NCBI GenBank assembly: GCA_030538255.1 | Contig: JAUNUI010000005.1 | Coordinates: 1-64,000, forward strand | Source: Pelistega sp. | Lineage (GTDB): Bacteria > Pseudomonadota > Gammaproteobacteria > Burkholderiales > Burkholderiaceae_B | Length of the DNA: 64,000 bases | Direction: 5' to 3' | Shown here: positions 10,121 through 20,940 of the stretch, one piece after another | Layout: each line of letters begins with the position of its first letter | Position numbering within the stretch: position 1 is the first letter of the stretch | Made by a program: the position numbers and the translations under genes | Notes under the pieces: model-generated | Told to the model about the DNA's origin: nothing | The model's input: the letters and a program-made list of their open reading frames with translations, nothing else | The model's database searches: none

Positions 10121-11494
10121 ATGGCATTAAGTATTTTTGATGTGTTTAAAGTAGGTGTGGGCCCATCGAGTTCACATACGGTAGGGCCGATGATTGCGGC
10201 CGTACGCTTTGTGCGTCGCTTGGAAGAGGCGAATTTACTACAGCAAGTGAAGCGCTTGCATATTGAGCTGTTTGGCTCACTCGGTGCAACCGGCTATGGT
10301 CACGCCAGCGATACGGCAATTATTGTGGGCTTATTTGGGCATCTTCCTGATCAGGTCGATACGGAAATGATTCCAGGCTTAGTTGGCAAGGTCCGTCAAG
10401 AGCAGAAGGTAAAATTATTAGATCAAGTTGAGGTGAACTTTAATCCTGATACGGATTTGATTTTTAACCTTGAAGAGTCTCTGCCTGAACATCCGAATGG
10501 TATGCGTTTTAAAGCCTTCGATGCCGATGGTCAGCAGCTGATGAAAAAAGAATACTACTCAATTGGTGGTGGCTTCGTGATGAATTGTGATGGGATGCGA
10601 GTGAATACAACACCCGATATTCAAATCCCATATCCTTTCAGTAGCGGTGATGAGCTTGTGGCTTTATGTGAGAAACATAATCTCACTGTAGCCCAATTAA
10701 TGATGGAGAACGAGAAAGCCTACCAAGATGAAGCTGCAGTGCGCGAGAAAGTGCTGCATATCTGGCATGTGATGCAAGAGTGCGTGCAACGTGGCCGTTC
10801 TAAACAAGGTGTCTTGCCTGGGGGCTATAACTTACGCCGCCGCGCTTTTAAACTCTATGAAACCTTAAGGGAGCGCCCTGAGGAGTCATTGCGCGATCCC
10901 TTGTCGATGTTGGATTGGGTGAATTTATATGCCATGTCGGTGAATGAAGAGAATGCCTCTGGCGGTCGCGTGGTTACTGCACCGACGAATGGAGCTGCAG
11001 GTGTTATCCCAGCGGTACTTCATTATTATGAACGCTTTATCCCGACATCTAATCCACAAGGCATTATAGATTTTCTCTTAACCGCTGCCGCCATTGGTAT
11101 CCTATATAAGGAGAATGCGTCTATCTCAGGCGCTGAGGTGGGGTGTCAAGGTGAGGTGGGTGTGGCTTGTTCGATGGCCGCGGGCGCTTTAGCCGCTGTG
11201 CTTGGCGGTACTGTGCAACAAGTAGAGAACGCTGCCGAAATTGGTATGGAGCATAATCTTGGCATGACTTGTGACCCAGTTGGGGGCCTAGTTCAGGTAC
11301 CTTGTATTGAGCGCAATGCCATGGGAGCGGTGAAGGCGATTAATGCGGCACGCTTAGCCTTACGTGGTGATGGCCAGCACTTTGTTTCTCTAGACAAGGT
11401 GATTATCACCATGAAACAAACAGGTGATGATATGAAGTCTATCTATAAAGAGACCTCACGTGGTGGTTTGGCGGTTAACGTTATTGAGTGCTAG
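10121..11494 (+). CDS. sdaA: L-serine dehydratase, iron-sulfur dependent, single-chain type
   Basis: Deaminates L-serine to pyruvate and ammonia using a [4Fe-4S] cluster. Both domains of the single-chain enzyme are present: the N-terminal beta domain opening with [20 protein letters not shown] and the C-terminal alpha domain. Cluster Cys candidates lie in [14 protein letters not shown] and [14 protein letters not shown]. Length 457 residues matches E. coli SdaA. ATG 10121 is chosen because family members begin at this methionine and GAGGC lies eight bases before it. A strong terminator follows at 11518. Confidence 0.95.
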   Translation: MALSIFDVFKVGVGPSSSHTVGPMIAAVRFVRRLEEANLLQQVKRLHIELFGSLGATGYGHASDTAIIVGLFGHLPDQVDTEMIPGLVGKVRQEQKVKLLDQVEVNFNPDTDLIFNLEESLPEHPNGMRFKAFDADGQQLMKKEYYSIGGGFVMNCDGMRVNTTPDIQIPYPFSSGDELVALCEKHNLTVAQLMMENEKAYQDEAAVREKVLHIWHVMQECVQRGRSKQGVLPGGYNLRRRAFKLYETLRERPEESLRDPLSMLDWVNLYAMSVNEENASGGRVVTAPTNGAAGVIPAVLHYYERFIPTSNPQGIIDFLLTAAAIGILYKENASISGAEVGCQGEVGVACSMAAGALAAVLGGTVQQVENAAEIGMEHNLGMTCDPVGGLVQVPCIERNAMGAVKAINAARLALRGDGQHFVSLDKVIITMKQTGDDMKSIYKETSRGGLAVNVIEC

Positions 11495-11517
11495 AGTTAT
11501 GTGCAGTAGATAAAGTA

Positions 11518-11556
11518 ATGGGCAAAAGAAGCAATCGTTCTTTTGCCCATTTTCTT
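11518..11556 (+). terminator. Rho-independent terminator after sdaA
   Basis: Perfect 13-bp stem ATGGGCAAAAGAA / TTCTTTTGCCCAT around a 7-base loop, followed by TTTTCTTG. Confidence 0.88.
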
Positions 11557-11694
11557 GTCTACTGAGCTCTTGCTTGTTGGCAAGAGGATTGTGCTATTTA
11601 AGGGACCTGATTCATGAATAAGTATATTTCATTAGCGTGCTACTTAGATACTTATATTTAGGCCTCTATATTGAGTAAGCTTAATTTTGAGCAC

Positions 11695-11726
11695 ACGTAA
11701 AGAACTCATGAACGTAAAGAACTCAT
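11695..11726. repeat. Direct repeat of ACGTAAAGAACTCAT
   Basis: Two exact 15-bp copies at 11695-11709 and 11712-11726, a 17-bp period. The second copy touches the stop codon of the minus-strand membrane-protein gene. Confidence 0.8.
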
Positions 11727-12181
11727 TATTTAGCACTTTTAAAGACGAAGCGGTCAAAGACAAAACCACCGAAGAGGGCGAGTACAGCGATATGTGACCA
11801 GTGGATGGAGTCGACGAGATTGCTATGCACGAAAATAGTCACAGCAGTGCCAAAAATCATACCAAACACGGCGCGCATGGTTAAGTAGGCCCAGTTTTCA
11901 TCTTCTAGACTAATAATACCTTGCTTGGATTTAAAGCTGAGTTTGCTGTGATCCATCAAGCAAGTGGCTACCGACAATAAAGCACCGATAGCGCCAAAGA
12001 ATAACGCTAAGAAACTGACTGACCATGTAATCATCGTGGCAAATAAGCCAAATACGATTAAGGCAATCACAAAACCGCCGCTTTTAAAAAGCGAGTCTGC
12101 TGGTGGTAAAGATAACTCTGATTCCTGTACAGGGGTCTGCTCTGTTGCCTGTTGTGATTCATTCAATTGCGGATCATTCAT
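11726..12181 (-). CDS. Small integral membrane protein, function unknown
   Basis: A 151-residue protein that I do not recognise. Residues 1-30 are a polar, Gln/Glu-rich cytoplasmic-type tail; after that there are about four hydrophobic segments (SGGFVIALIVFGLFATMI, SFLALFFGAIGALLSVA, MRAVFGMIFGTAVTIFV, HIAVLALFGGFVFDRFV). Start ATG at 12181 is well supported by an AAGGAG ribosome-binding site seven bases upstream on the minus strand. It converges with sdaA across a gap of about 230 bp. No catalytic motif is visible. Confidence 0.75.
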   Translation of the reverse strand: MNDPQLNESQQATEQTPVQESELSLPPADSLFKSGGFVIALIVFGLFATMITWSVSFLALFFGAIGALLSVATCLMDHSKLSFKSKQGIISLEDENWAYLTMRAVFGMIFGTAVTIFVHSNLVDSIHWSHIAVLALFGGFVFDRFVFKSAK

Positions 12182-12564
12182 ACGTCTAACTCCTTTTGCG
12201 TTGTTTAAACATTGTATTCATTGTAAAACAGTTACTCATGAAATCGAGTAGCGAAAACCTGAGGAAAAACCTATTGTAACGAGTTACGATAGCAAGATTA
12301 TGACGATTTTGTCATAAATTTAAGGCATACTAAGAAATCTCATGTGTACGACATAGCTGAAAATAAGTTGTATAAGCGAAGCTAATGTTAAGCTAGGTCG
12401 TTAATCAAGGTCGCACTTAGCGCTCAGCAAAGTTCCACCGGAATGCATCACGAGTATGAGCGAACCAGGTTATTGTGTAGCTGACCATAATAGAAATGAG
12501 GTGCTACCTTAATCTGTAATGATTGCCCGTACTTGTCTGACTACTATATAGAAGCGAGTCGATT
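12182..12564. other. Intergenic region without a recognised gene
   Basis: About 380 bp between the membrane-protein gene and a tiny lipoprotein frame. AT-rich; it must contain divergent promoters. I see no RNA gene or long open frame. Confidence 0.4.
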
Positions 12565-12687
12565 ATGAAAAAACGAATTTTAATTGTCTGTCTCTGCAGT
12601 CTCTTAAGCGCCTGTGTTTACGGTGCATCCGCCTCAGGTGGCAGCGGTGGTTTCGGGATTGGCGTGGGTACAGGGGTTCGGTTTTAA
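12565..12687 (+). CDS. Probable 40-residue lipoprotein
   Basis: Short reading frame that starts MKKRILIVCLCSLLSAC, a near-ideal lipoprotein signal with an LSAC lipobox, then a Gly/Ser-rich mature part ending GTGVRF. The mature peptide would be only about 24 residues (CVYGASASGGSGG...). It lies about 105 bp upstream of tig. Caveat: the frame depends on one base near 12600 that I could not fix with certainty, so start and phase may be off by one. No strong ribosome-binding site is seen. Confidence 0.5.
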   Translation: MKKRILIVCLCSLLSACVYGASASGGSGGFGIGVGTGVRF

Positions 12688-12794
12688 TGAAAATTTCATC
12701 TTAGTAAGGCCTCTATAGCATTTCTTGATGAATTTATGGGTAAAATAGACGGTTGATTCCTCATTTACTATGTTAAAAAATAGGTTTATAGATA

Positions 12795-14102
12795 ATGCAA
12801 GCAACTGTTCAAACACTCGAAGGCCTAGAGCGCCAAGTAGATTTAGTCTTATCTTTAGAAGACGTAGAAAAAGAAGTAAAAACACAATTACAACGCGTTG
12901 CTCGTACTGCGAAAGTACAGGGTTTCCGTCCAGGCAAAGCACCTTTGTCAGTGATTGAGCGTAGCCACGGTCCTAGCGTTCGCTACGATGTGATTAATCA
13001 ACAAGTTGGTAAAGCCTTCGACGAAGCGATTAAACAAGCTGAATTACGTGTTGCGGGTGCGCCAACTGTTGAACCTAAAGAAGACTCTGCTGAAGGTACA
13101 GTGGCTTTCACCGCAAAATTTGAAGTGTATCCTGAAGTGGTTACGCCAGATTTATCTGCAATTGAAGTGACTCGCTATACCACTGAAGTGGGTCAAGCGG
13201 AAGTGGATAACACCATTGATATTCTACGCAAACAACGTGCAACGTATAAAGCTGCTGAAGATCGTGCAGCGCAAGACAATGACCGCGTAACCGTGGATTT
13301 CGTTGGCACGATTGATGGTGTTGAGTTTGATGGCGGTAAAGCTGAAGACTTCCCATTCCTATTAGGTCAAGGTCGCATGTTGCCTGAATTTGAAGAAGCC
13401 GCTAAGGGTCTTAAAGCTGGCGAAAGCAAAACATTCCCATTGAGCTTCCCTGAAGACTATCAAGGTGAAGAAGTGGCTGGTAAAACAGCAGAATTCACGA
13501 TCACCATGAAAGAAGTCGCTGAGCCTGAACTACCTGTGGTGGATAGCGATTTTGCTAAATCACTTGGCCAAGCCGAAGGCAATGTTGAGAAATTAACCGA
13601 AGAAATTCGTCAAAACATCGAGCGTGAAGCCAAGAGTCGTGCATTAGCGCGTACTAAATCTAGCGTATTTGATGCAGTGGCTAAAGCAGCGACATTTGAC
13701 GTGCCTAAAGCCTTGGTGAATGATGATGTTCAAGGTCGTATTCAGATGGCACGTGAAGAGTTAAAACAACGTGGTATCCCTAATGCGGACTCTATGCCCA
13801 TTCCAGCGGAAGCGTTTGCTGAAGAATCAGAGCGTCGTGTGCGCTTAGGTTTATTAGTAGGTCAATTGGTTGAAGAGGCGAAACTTCAAGCGACACCAGA
13901 GCAAGTACGCGCACGCATCGAAGAGTTTGCGAAAAACTATGAGAAGCCAGAGCAAGTTGTTGCTTACTACTTATCAGATCGTCAACGCCGTGCTGAGATG
14001 GAAAACATCACATTAGAAGACAATGTTGTTGAGCACATCTTGTCACAAGCGAAAGTGACTGAAGAAAGTATTCCTTTTGAAGAAATTATGGGAACTATGT
14101 AA
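12795..14102 (+). CDS. tig: Trigger factor, ribosome-associated chaperone and prolyl isomerase
   Basis: Binds at the ribosomal exit tunnel (through L23) and shields nascent chains. The N-terminal ribosome-binding domain contains the signature QGFRPGKAP (about residues 42-50, the GFRxGxxP loop). The FKBP-type PPIase domain follows at about 150-245 ([19 protein letters not shown], then [21 protein letters not shown]), and a helical C-terminal chaperone domain runs to residue 435. Start ATG 12795 fits the family N-terminus. The stop overlaps the clpP start by one base, so tig and clpP are probably coupled. Confidence 0.96.
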   Translation: MQATVQTLEGLERQVDLVLSLEDVEKEVKTQLQRVARTAKVQGFRPGKAPLSVIERSHGPSVRYDVINQQVGKAFDEAIKQAELRVAGAPTVEPKEDSAEGTVAFTAKFEVYPEVVTPDLSAIEVTRYTTEVGQAEVDNTIDILRKQRATYKAAEDRAAQDNDRVTVDFVGTIDGVEFDGGKAEDFPFLLGQGRMLPEFEEAAKGLKAGESKTFPLSFPEDYQGEEVAGKTAEFTITMKEVAEPELPVVDSDFAKSLGQAEGNVEKLTEEIRQNIEREAKSRALARTKSSVFDAVAKAATFDVPKALVNDDVQGRIQMAREELKQRGIPNADSMPIPAEAFAEESERRVRLGLLVGQLVEEAKLQATPEQVRARIEEFAKNYEKPEQVVAYYLSDRQRRAEMENITLEDNVVEHILSQAKVTEESIPFEEIMGTM

Positions 14103-14755
14103 TGATGAATCGCTTTACCGATTTTTACGCCTCTATTCACGGTGCTGAGTCGGTGACCCCGACTGGACTAGGTTATATCCCTATGGTGGTAGAGCAGTCT
14201 GGTCGTGGTGAGCGTTCATATGATATCTACTCACGTCTACTGAAAGAGCGAATTATTTTTATGGTGGGTCCGGTCAATGACCAGACGGCCAATTTAGTGG
14301 TTGCCCAGATGCTTTTCTTAGAGTCTGAGAACCCCGAGAAGGATATTTCGCTCTACATTAACTCACCCGGTGGTGGTGTGTATGCGGGTTTAGCGATCTA
14401 CGACACCATGCAGTTTATTCAACCTGATGTATCGACTTTATGTACCGGTATGGCGGCGAGTATGGGGGCGTTTTTACTTAATGCGGGTACGGCAGGTAAG
14501 CGTTATAGTCTTCCTAACTCTCGCATTATGATTCACCAGCCTCTAGGTGGTGCACAAGGCCAAGCAACAGATATCGAAATTCAAGCACGTGAAATTCTAA
14601 GCTTGCGTGAACGCTTGAATGAGATTATGGCCAAGCATAGTGGACAGAATATCGAGAGAATCCGCGAGCATACTGAGCGTGATAACTATATGTCAGCAGA
14701 CCAAGCGAAAGAGTATGGTTTGATTGATAAAGTTCTCACGACTCGTAATGGCTGA
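14102..14755 (+). CDS. clpP: ATP-dependent Clp protease proteolytic subunit
   Basis: Forms the tetradecameric serine-protease chamber fed by ClpX or ClpA. Catalytic Ser120 sits in [11 protein letters not shown] and His145 in [10 protein letters not shown]; the Asp lies further downstream near [15 protein letters not shown]. The substrate-binding [14 protein letters not shown] is intact. Length 217 residues is usual. Start ATG at 14102 overlaps the tig stop; a second ATG immediately after (14105) is an alternative. Confidence 0.97.
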   Translation: MMNRFTDFYASIHGAESVTPTGLGYIPMVVEQSGRGERSYDIYSRLLKERIIFMVGPVNDQTANLVVAQMLFLESENPEKDISLYINSPGGGVYAGLAIYDTMQFIQPDVSTLCTGMAASMGAFLLNAGTAGKRYSLPNSRIMIHQPLGGAQGQATDIEIQAREILSLRERLNEIMAKHSGQNIERIREHTERDNYMSADQAKEYGLIDKVLTTRNG

Positions 14756-14801
14756 TTTTTTTGGCAATATACGCTACTATAAAACCTAATTTAAGGTGAC
14801 G

Positions 14802-14830
14802 GGCCAGCCCTTAAGGCTGGCCTATATTGT
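14802..14830 (+). terminator. Hairpin between clpP and clpX (attenuating terminator)
   Basis: Perfect 8-bp GC-rich stem GGCCAGCC / GGCTGGCC (14802-14822) followed by a weak T-rich run (TATATTGTTT). It may only partly stop transcription into clpX. Confidence 0.6.
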
Positions 14831-14844
14831 TTATTAAGAATGCT

Positions 14845-16119
14845 ATGACAGATAAAAACTCCTCATCTACACCGAGCAAAACCCTACATTGCTCTTTTTG
14901 CAATAAAACGAAAGCTGAAGTACGTAAGCTAATTTCTGGCCCAGGTAATATTTTTATTTGTGATGAATGCGTTGATATGTGCAATGACATTATTAAAGAA
15001 AGTAATGTCCAAGCTGTTAAGAACGCCATCAAAACTGAATTACCGACGCCTGTAGAAATTAAGGAGTTTTTAGATCAATACGTCATTGGTCAGAATATCC
15101 CTAAGCGTAATTTAGCGGTTGCCGTCTATAATCATTACAAGCGTATACGCCACGCCAGCATCAAAGAGGAAGATGGCGTCGAACTCGCTAAGAGTAATAT
15201 TCTTCTTATTGGCCCAACAGGCTCAGGTAAGACTTTACTTGCTCAAACTCTAGCACGTATGCTTGATGTGCCTTTCGTGATGGCCGATGCCACAACCTTA
15301 ACTGAGGCAGGCTATGTCGGCGAAGACGTAGAGAATATCGTTCAGAAACTTCTCCAGAAGTGTAATTACGATGTAGAGAAAGCGGAACAAGCCATTATTT
15401 ATATTGACGAAATTGATAAGATTTCACGCAAATCAGATAATCCATCGATTACGCGTGACGTATCGGGTGAGGGTGTGCAACAAGCCTTACTGAAATTGAT
15501 TGAGGGTACCGTTGCTTCAGTGCCACCACAAGGTGGACGTAAGCATCCGAATCAGGACTTTATTCAAGTCAATACCACCAATATTCTTTTTATTGTCGGT
15601 GGTGCATTCGACGGTCTTGAGAAAGTCATCCAAAATCGTACTGAAAAATCAGGCATCGGCTTTGGTGCAAGCGTTCAATCAAAATCTGAGAAGGGCGTTG
15701 GCGAACTCTTTAGCACTGTAGAACCTGAAGATATTATTAAATTTGGTTTGATTCCAGAGTTGGTTGGTCGTTTACCTGTTGTGGCGACTTTGGAAGAGTT
15801 GGATGAGCAAGCTTTAGTACAGATTCTCACAGAACCGAAGAATTCGTTGGTTAAGCAATTTGAGAAACTGTTTGCCATGGAAGATGTCGAATTAGAGATT
15901 CGCCCTCAAGCCTTACATGCGATCGCCGCTAAAGCCCTTAAGCGTAAGACTGGTGCTCGTGGTTTGCGCTCAATCTTGGAAGCGGCCTTAATGAGTACCA
16001 TGTTTGATTTGCCGTCACAGAAGAACGTGACCAAGGTTGTGCTTGATGAGGCAGTGATTGATGGCAAGGGTACGCCATTATTAATTTATGCGGGTAATAA
16101 GAAAGATCAAGCGGCTTAA
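14845..16119 (+). CDS. clpX: ATP-dependent Clp protease ATP-binding subunit ClpX
   Basis: AAA+ unfoldase that recognises tagged substrates and threads them into ClpP. The N-terminal zinc-binding domain shows the four ligand cysteines (HCSFCNKT and [10 protein letters not shown]). Walker A is [15 protein letters not shown], Walker [11 protein letters not shown], and the pore and IGF-type regions follow; sensor II lies near [12 protein letters not shown]. An in-frame TTG lies 18 bases upstream, but ATG 14845 is used because the family begins MTDK. Length 424-425 residues. Confidence 0.96.
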   Translation: MTDKNSSSTPSKTLHCSFCNKTKAEVRKLISGPGNIFICDECVDMCNDIIKESNVQAVKNAIKTELPTPVEIKEFLDQYVIGQNIPKRNLAVAVYNHYKRIRHASIKEEDGVELAKSNILLIGPTGSGKTLLAQTLARMLDVPFVMADATTLTEAGYVGEDVENIVQKLLQKCNYDVEKAEQAIIYIDEIDKISRKSDNPSITRDVSGEGVQQALLKLIEGTVASVPPQGGRKHPNQDFIQVNTTNILFIVGGAFDGLEKVIQNRTEKSGIGFGASVQSKSEKGVGELFSTVEPEDIIKFGLIPELVGRLPVVATLEELDEQALVQILTEPKNSLVKQFEKLFAMEDVELEIRPQALHAIAAKALKRKTGARGLRSILEAALMSTMFDLPSQKNVTKVVLDEAVIDGKGTPLLIYAGNKKDQAA

Positions 16120-16237
16120 GGCTTATCTACATCGACTGCATCAATTTATTTACAGCTTAGGCTTGGCGCACTCTTGATATTCAGGAGTGCGTCTCCACAT
16201 TACTTGCATTAAGTATCAAAATTCGAGGATTTAATCC

Positions 16238-18721
16238 ATGTCAACAAGCCAATTATTAGCTGACGAAATCATTGAATTACCATTGTTGCCTTTGCGTGAC
16301 GTGGTGATTTTTCCGCATATGGTGATGCCGCTATTTGTCGGTCGTCCTCGCTCAATCAGTGCCCTTGAGAAGGCAATGGCTGCGCCAACACATCATGTTG
16401 TGTTAGTTACTCAGAAAGCAGCGGCCACCGATGAGCCAGAGCCCGAAGATATCTACAAGATGGGCGTCATCGCGAATATCTTGCAATTATTAAAACTACC
16501 TGATGGCACCGTTAAAGTATTGGTTGAAGGCCTTCAGCGTACCCGTATTGATGAGATCAAAGAGTCTGATGGCCACTTCGTGGCAACGGTACAACCTTTA
16601 CCAGCGGATAAACGCTCAGGTTCAGAAATTGAGGCCTTGCGTCGCACCTTGATCAACCTTTTTGATCAATACGTTAAACTCAATAAGAAGATTCCTCCTG
16701 AGGTCTTGACGAGCTTATCTAGCATTGATGAGTCTGAGCGCCTAGCCGATACCATTAGCTCACACTTACCTTTAAAGCAAGAACAAAAACAAGCCTTGCT
16801 TGAAGAGCTTGATGTGAATAAGCGCCTGGATAATCTCTTAACGCAGATTGAAGCCGAAATCGACATCTTGCAAGTCGAACGTCGTATCCGTGGCCGCGTC
16901 AAAAAGCAGATGGAAAAAAGCCAGCGCGATTACTATTTGAATGAGCAAGTTAAAGCCATCCAGAAAGAATTAGGTGAGGGTGAAGATGGTGCGGATATCG
17001 AAGAGCTTGAAAAGAAAATCGAAGCTGCTCAGATGTCCAAAGAGGCGCGTGCTAAGGTTGATGGTGAGCTCAAGAAGCTCAAGTTGATGTCACCCATGTC
17101 CGCTGAGGCAGGTGTGATCCGTAACTACATCGATCATCTGATTGGTTTGCCGTGGAAGAAGAAGAGTAAAGTAAATAACTCTTTAGTCCATGCTGAAGGC
17201 ATTCTCAATGACGATCATTTTGGTCTTGAGAAAGTCAAGGAACGCATTTTAGAATACCTAGCGGTGCAACAGCGCGTGGATAAGGTTAAAGCCCCAATCC
17301 TATGTTTAGTTGGGCCTCCAGGCGTTGGCAAGACTTCATTAGGTCAGTCTATCGCCAAGTCAACGAATCGTAAATACGTGCGCATGGCCTTAGGTGGCGT
17401 TCGTGATGAGTCGGAGATTCGTGGTCACCGTCGTACCTATATCGGTGCGATGCCAGGCAAAATCTTGCAGAACATGAATAAAGTCGGTGTACGCAATCCC
17501 TTATTCTTGCTTGATGAAATCGACAAGATGGGTACCGATTTTCGTGGCGATCCCGCTTCAGCCTTGCTTGAGGTATTAGATCCTGAACAAAACCATACCT
17601 TCCAAGACCATTACGTTGAAGTTGACTATGATTTGTCCGATGTAATGTTTGTGGCGACCAGCAATACACTGAACATTCCGCCAGCACTTTTGGACCGTAT
17701 GGAGGTGATTCGTCTATCAGGTTATACCGAAGATGAAAAACTGCATATTGCGACGGATCACTTAATTCCTAAACTGATTAAGAACAATGGCTTGGCTGAG
17801 AATGAGCTAAGCATTGATGAGGCAGCGATTCGAGATATCGTGCGTTACTACACACGTGAAGCAGGTGTGCGTGGTTTAGAGCGCGAGCTCAGCAAAATTT
17901 GCCGTAAGGTCGTTAAACAAATTATTACCGTAGCTGGCGCGAACAAAACCACTCGTCGTGCTAAAGCCGCGAGTAGCATCCCAGGTCTGGAGTTGCCGAT
18001 TCAGGTGACGGCAGAGAACTTAAGCGAGTTCTTGGGTGTGCGTAAGTTTAACTTCGGCATGGCAGAGAAAGACAATCAAGTGGGTCAAGTGACTGGTTTA
18101 GCCTGGACGGAAGTGGGTGGTGATTTACTGACCATTGAAGTGGCCTCGGTTAAAGGCAAGGGCAATATCCAGCATACAGGCTCACTCGGTGATGTGATGA
18201 AAGAGTCTATGCTTGCCGCTCGCACGGTTTTACGTGCACGCGCCCATACTTTCGGTTTTACCGATAGTGTGTTCGAGAAAAAGGACATCCATATTCACGT
18301 ACCTGATGGTGCTACACCGAAAGATGGCCCTTCAGCAGGTATTGCTATCACCACGGCTTTAGTATCATCTTTATCAGGTATTCCTGTACGTGCGGATGTG
18401 GCCATGACAGGGGAGATTACCTTACGTGGTGAAGTGCTCGAAATTGGTGGCTTAAAAGAGAAGCTCCTTGCAGCACATCGTGGCGGTATTAAGACTGTGT
18501 TAATCCCTCATGATAATGTGAAAGATCTCGCTGAAATTCCAGACAATGTGAAGAATAGCCTAGAGATCATTCCTGTGCGTTGGATTGACCAAGTACTTGA
18601 GGCTGCTCTTGAGCGCATGCCGACACCTTTAAGTGAAGAGGAAATCGCCAAACTAGCTGAAGAAGCGATGGCAGCGAGCAAGTCAACACCTGACTGCGGT
18701 GATACTAACGCAAGACACTAA
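16238..18721 (+). CDS. lon: ATP-dependent protease La (Lon)
   Basis: Homohexameric AAA+ serine protease that degrades misfolded and regulatory proteins. Order: N-terminal substrate-binding LAN domain (about 14-205), coiled coil, AAA+ domain with Walker [10 protein letters not shown] (about 358-366) and Walker [10 protein letters not shown], and C-terminal protease domain with catalytic Ser699 in DGPSAGIAI and Lys740 in [10 protein letters not shown]. Length 827 residues, slightly above E. coli Lon because of a polar tail. ATG 16238 is preceded by GAGGA. Closes the tig-clpP-clpX-lon cluster. Confidence 0.97.
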   Translation: MSTSQLLADEIIELPLLPLRDVVIFPHMVMPLFVGRPRSISALEKAMAAPTHHVVLVTQKAAATDEPEPEDIYKMGVIANILQLLKLPDGTVKVLVEGLQRTRIDEIKESDGHFVATVQPLPADKRSGSEIEALRRTLINLFDQYVKLNKKIPPEVLTSLSSIDESERLADTISSHLPLKQEQKQALLEELDVNKRLDNLLTQIEAEIDILQVERRIRGRVKKQMEKSQRDYYLNEQVKAIQKELGEGEDGADIEELEKKIEAAQMSKEARAKVDGELKKLKLMSPMSAEAGVIRNYIDHLIGLPWKKKSKVNNSLVHAEGILNDDHFGLEKVKERILEYLAVQQRVDKVKAPILCLVGPPGVGKTSLGQSIAKSTNRKYVRMALGGVRDESEIRGHRRTYIGAMPGKILQNMNKVGVRNPLFLLDEIDKMGTDFRGDPASALLEVLDPEQNHTFQDHYVEVDYDLSDVMFVATSNTLNIPPALLDRMEVIRLSGYTEDEKLHIATDHLIPKLIKNNGLAENELSIDEAAIRDIVRYYTREAGVRGLERELSKICRKVVKQIITVAGANKTTRRAKAASSIPGLELPIQVTAENLSEFLGVRKFNFGMAEKDNQVGQVTGLAWTEVGGDLLTIEVASVKGKGNIQHTGSLGDVMKESMLAARTVLRARAHTFGFTDSVFEKKDIHIHVPDGATPKDGPSAGIAITTALVSSLSGIPVRADVAMTGEITLRGEVLEIGGLKEKLLAAHRGGIKTVLIPHDNVKDLAEIPDNVKNSLEIIPVRWIDQVLEAALERMPTPLSEEEIAKLAEEAMAASKSTPDCGDTNARH

Positions 18722-18759
18722 ATACTTGAAGCAATTACGTAACGCTTAACGCAAAAAAT

Positions 18760-18796
18760 AAACACGCTCTGGAGCAATCTAGAGCGTGTTTTTTAT
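18760..18796 (+). terminator. Rho-independent terminator after lon
   Basis: 11-bp stem AAACACGCTCT / AGAGCGTGTTT around GGAGCAATCT, followed by further T residues (TTTTAT). Confidence 0.88.
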
Positions 18797-18812
18797 GCGG
18801 AACGCATTCTGT

Positions 18813-18872
18813 GAGAAGTTAATAGAATTCATCATGAGAAGTTAATAGAGCTCATCATGAGAAGCCAATAGT
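18813..18872. repeat. 23-bp tandem repeat downstream of lon
   Basis: GAGAAGTTAATAG... copies at 18813-18835 and 18836-18858 differ at only a couple of positions; a third, decaying copy (GAGAAGCCAATAG) starts at 18859, just before the stop of the minus-strand gene. Confidence 0.85.
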
Positions 18873-18884
18873 ATTGCAATCCAA

Positions 18885-19970
18885 TTATTGCAGTCCTAGT
18901 GAGCGACGTAATTCATCTTTCTCATTGCGTAATTGGCGTAGTTTCCGTGTTTCAGCAGAGTTATTGTTGTTTTTCTTGGCGACTTTGCGAGGGGCTGGTT
19001 TATGAGCTGCTGGTGCAGCTGGTCGAGCGCTATCTGCTTCATTCGTAGACGCCGCGCTTATATTGCTGGATGTGCTAAGCGCAGCGGCCGTTGCTGTTGC
19101 AGCTATGCCTAGCTCAGTACTTGGAAGATTGCTAGGATTCGTGACGTCTGGTGCTTCTTGAGGTTGCTGCTGAGAGCCTAAAGGAGCAGGGAAATCGCTG
19201 TTCGGTGCAGGGGTGGGTGCTGAGCCTGGTATACCTGGAGTTTCTTGGTTCGGACTAACGGGAGCAGGAAAGCCGGAATTTGGTGAAATAGGGGTTAGAG
19301 GGCCTGATGGTGTAATCGGGGCAGGGAAGCTATTCGTAGGCGCAGGGAACTGCGATGCGTCACCAGAACTCGTTGACGGATTCAGTGGTAAAGCTGTCCC
19401 TAGTTCGCTTGTATTGCTAAAGGCTTCTTGACTGGAGCTAGGCGGCGGTGAGACTGTCGTGCTTGGTGGGGCGCTTGGCACGGGCGGTAAGGCATCGCGT
19501 AACTCAGGCTTCTCACGTAAGATGTGGTTTGGATCACTGGTTTCAGCGGTGTTTGAATCGGTAATCAATGAATCAGGGCTTGTTTCATCATTGCTTGCTG
19601 CAGGGGTGTCGGTAGTGTCTGCTGGCATCTCTGATAATGTATCAGTACTGCTAGCGTCACTAGGCTCATCCGTTGTGGAATCATATGCGCTCTGTGTTGT
19701 ACTATCACTCGTCGCTGTACTTGTATCCGTAGTGACGTTGCTTGGAGTCGTCTGACTTGCCTCGGTATTTTGGTGGCTCTCTACTTGTGTAGGTGTACCG
19801 CTTTGAGCTGCGCTATCAGTAGAGCTAATGGCGCCTGAACTGCTTGGGCTGACCTCAATTTGGCGGTTGACAGGCTCACGGGTGAATGCATCATAAAACG
19901 CAATGGCTATAAAAAGTAAAATAAGAGCAGAAATAATAGCTAGTACTAAATTGGAAATTTTACGAGCCAT
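18885..19970 (-). CDS. Membrane-anchored Pro/Ser/Thr-rich protein, function unknown
   Basis: A 361-residue protein with one N-terminal membrane helix (about residues 7-26, LVLAIISALILLFIAIAFY) and then about 300 residues of low-complexity sequence: first Ser/Thr/Asp-rich, then Pro-rich with recurring FPAP units (FPAPTNS, FPAPITP, FPAPVSP, FPAPLGS). The last 40 residues are basic and helical with possible coiled coil (ETRKLRQLRNEKDELRRSL). I do not recognise a domain; a periplasmic spacer reaching toward peptidoglycan is one guess. Start ATG at 19970. Converges with lon. Confidence 0.7.
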   Translation of the reverse strand: MARKISNLVLAIISALILLFIAIAFYDAFTREPVNRQIEVSPSSSGAISSTDSAAQSGTPTQVESHQNTEASQTTPSNVTTDTSTATSDSTTQSAYDSTTDEPSDASSTDTLSEMPADTTDTPAASNDETSPDSLITDSNTAETSDPNHILREKPELRDALPPVPSAPPSTTVSPPPSSSQEAFSNTSELGTALPLNPSTSSGDASQFPAPTNSFPAPITPSGPLTPISPNSGFPAPVSPNQETPGIPGSAPTPAPNSDFPAPLGSQQQPQEAPDVTNPSNLPSTELGIAATATAAALSTSSNISAASTNEADSARPAAPAAHKPAPRKVAKKNNNNSAETRKLRQLRNEKDELRRSLGLQ

Positions 19971-20412
19971 AACGATGTTTTACCTCAACAAGTAATTAGA
20001 GTGCTTCTAATGATATTTTTCTAGTATAAGTTCTTTGGGCTTCTTAAGGGAAAAGAAGCAATCTATTGTCAAATTCGATTGTGTCAAGTTTAATAATCAT
20101 ACGCTTTTTTTGTGCACTTTTGATGACAAATGACCATTATCTCGTACAGGGAGCTCATGTTAGCCCATACCTTGAAGGCATTTTTTGCGCTCATCTTTGT
20201 ATCGCTTATCTTTGTATCGTTTGAGGGCTATCATACACAGCTGGAGGCATTCGTCTCTGTCGATGAGATTGCTCTTGTCATGCGTCTCTCTTGCGATGTG
20301 CATCTATTAGCGTGTAGTGGAACTTAGCACAGAGTTTAGGAGAGCTCGTCGTAAAAACAAAATTCGTCGTAAAACCCCATCTTTTAGGGGCGAGGAGGGA
20401 GTCAACTGCGCT
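19971..20412. other. Intergenic region, no convincing gene
   Basis: Contains a possible 60-residue frame beginning near 20130-20157 with a hydrophobic stretch, but it has no good ribosome-binding site and includes an internal direct repeat of ATCTTTGTATCG (about 20193-20218). TCGTCGTAAAA is also duplicated near 20347-20373. Confidence 0.4.
20371..20390 (-). terminator. Possible weak terminator for the minus-strand lipoprotein gene
   Basis: Read on the minus strand: CCCC, short A/G-rich loop, GGGG, then TTTT. The stem is only 4-5 bp, so this is tentative. Confidence 0.35.
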
Positions 20413-20880
20413 TTACTGGTCCAAAAGCATAGGGCGATGAAATTCACGAATATCCTCATCTAAGAAAATAACTCGCGAACTTGGCGGGTAAACTGGTTTT
20501 TTGCGAGTGACCTCGACAAATGCTAGGCGATATTTGTCGATACCACGCTCTACTAATGCTTTCATCAGGGTCAGTGATCGCACCTCATGCAATTCATTAT
20601 TTAAAGCACGCGAGCCGATTTTCTCGTGTTCTACTTCAATTAAGGCAGAGCGCCTAGATTTGGACTTCATTAATTGCGCAATATGATCCAAATACTCCTC
20701 GCCTTGAGCGGTGAAGGCGGAAGAGCCCCTAACGAAGATAGGATCTTGTGTGCTCACAGCAACACCACGTGAACTTGCATCGAAGGAAAGTCCCTTATCT
20801 TTGTAAGAGGCTATTGTGGAGCAAGCGCTTAGAAAGGCTATGAATGTGGTAAGCAGAGCATAGAGAGATATCTTTTTCAT
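20413..20880 (-). CDS. Small lipoprotein with OmpA-like flavour
   Basis: From ATG 20880 the product (155 residues) starts MKKISLYALLTTFIAFLSAC, a lipoprotein signal with an LSAC lipobox. The mature part has a segment (ALIEVEHEKIGSRALNNELHEVRSLTLMKALVERGI) that resembles the alpha-helical part of OmpA-type peptidoglycan-binding domains, where bacterial proteins often have NxxLSxxRAxxVxxxLxxxGI; the key NxxLSxxRA spacing is only loosely kept. Upstream in-frame codons back to 20940 exist, but they would bury the signal peptide, so I start at 20880 despite the lack of a clear ribosome-binding site. Confidence 0.65.
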   Translation of the reverse strand: MKKISLYALLTTFIAFLSACSTIASYKDKGLSFDASSRGVAVSTQDPIFVRGSSAFTAQGEEYLDHIAQLMKSKSRRSALIEVEHEKIGSRALNNELHEVRSLTLMKALVERGIDKYRLAFVEVTRKKPVYPPSSRVIFLDEDIREFHRPMLLDQ

Positions 20881-20940
20881 GAGAGCAGGCACGCTGAGCA
20901 TTGAGAGAATAATTAATTGCTCTCTATTGTAGGGGGTCAC

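Noticed and set aside
12634-12942. Minus-strand 102-residue frame overlapping the start of tig
   Set aside because: It lies antisense to the well-supported tig N-terminus; no independent support.
20130-20327. 65-residue plus-strand frame with a hydrophobic segment
   Set aside because: No ribosome-binding site, an internal short direct repeat and no family resemblance; could be a small membrane protein, but I cannot support it.
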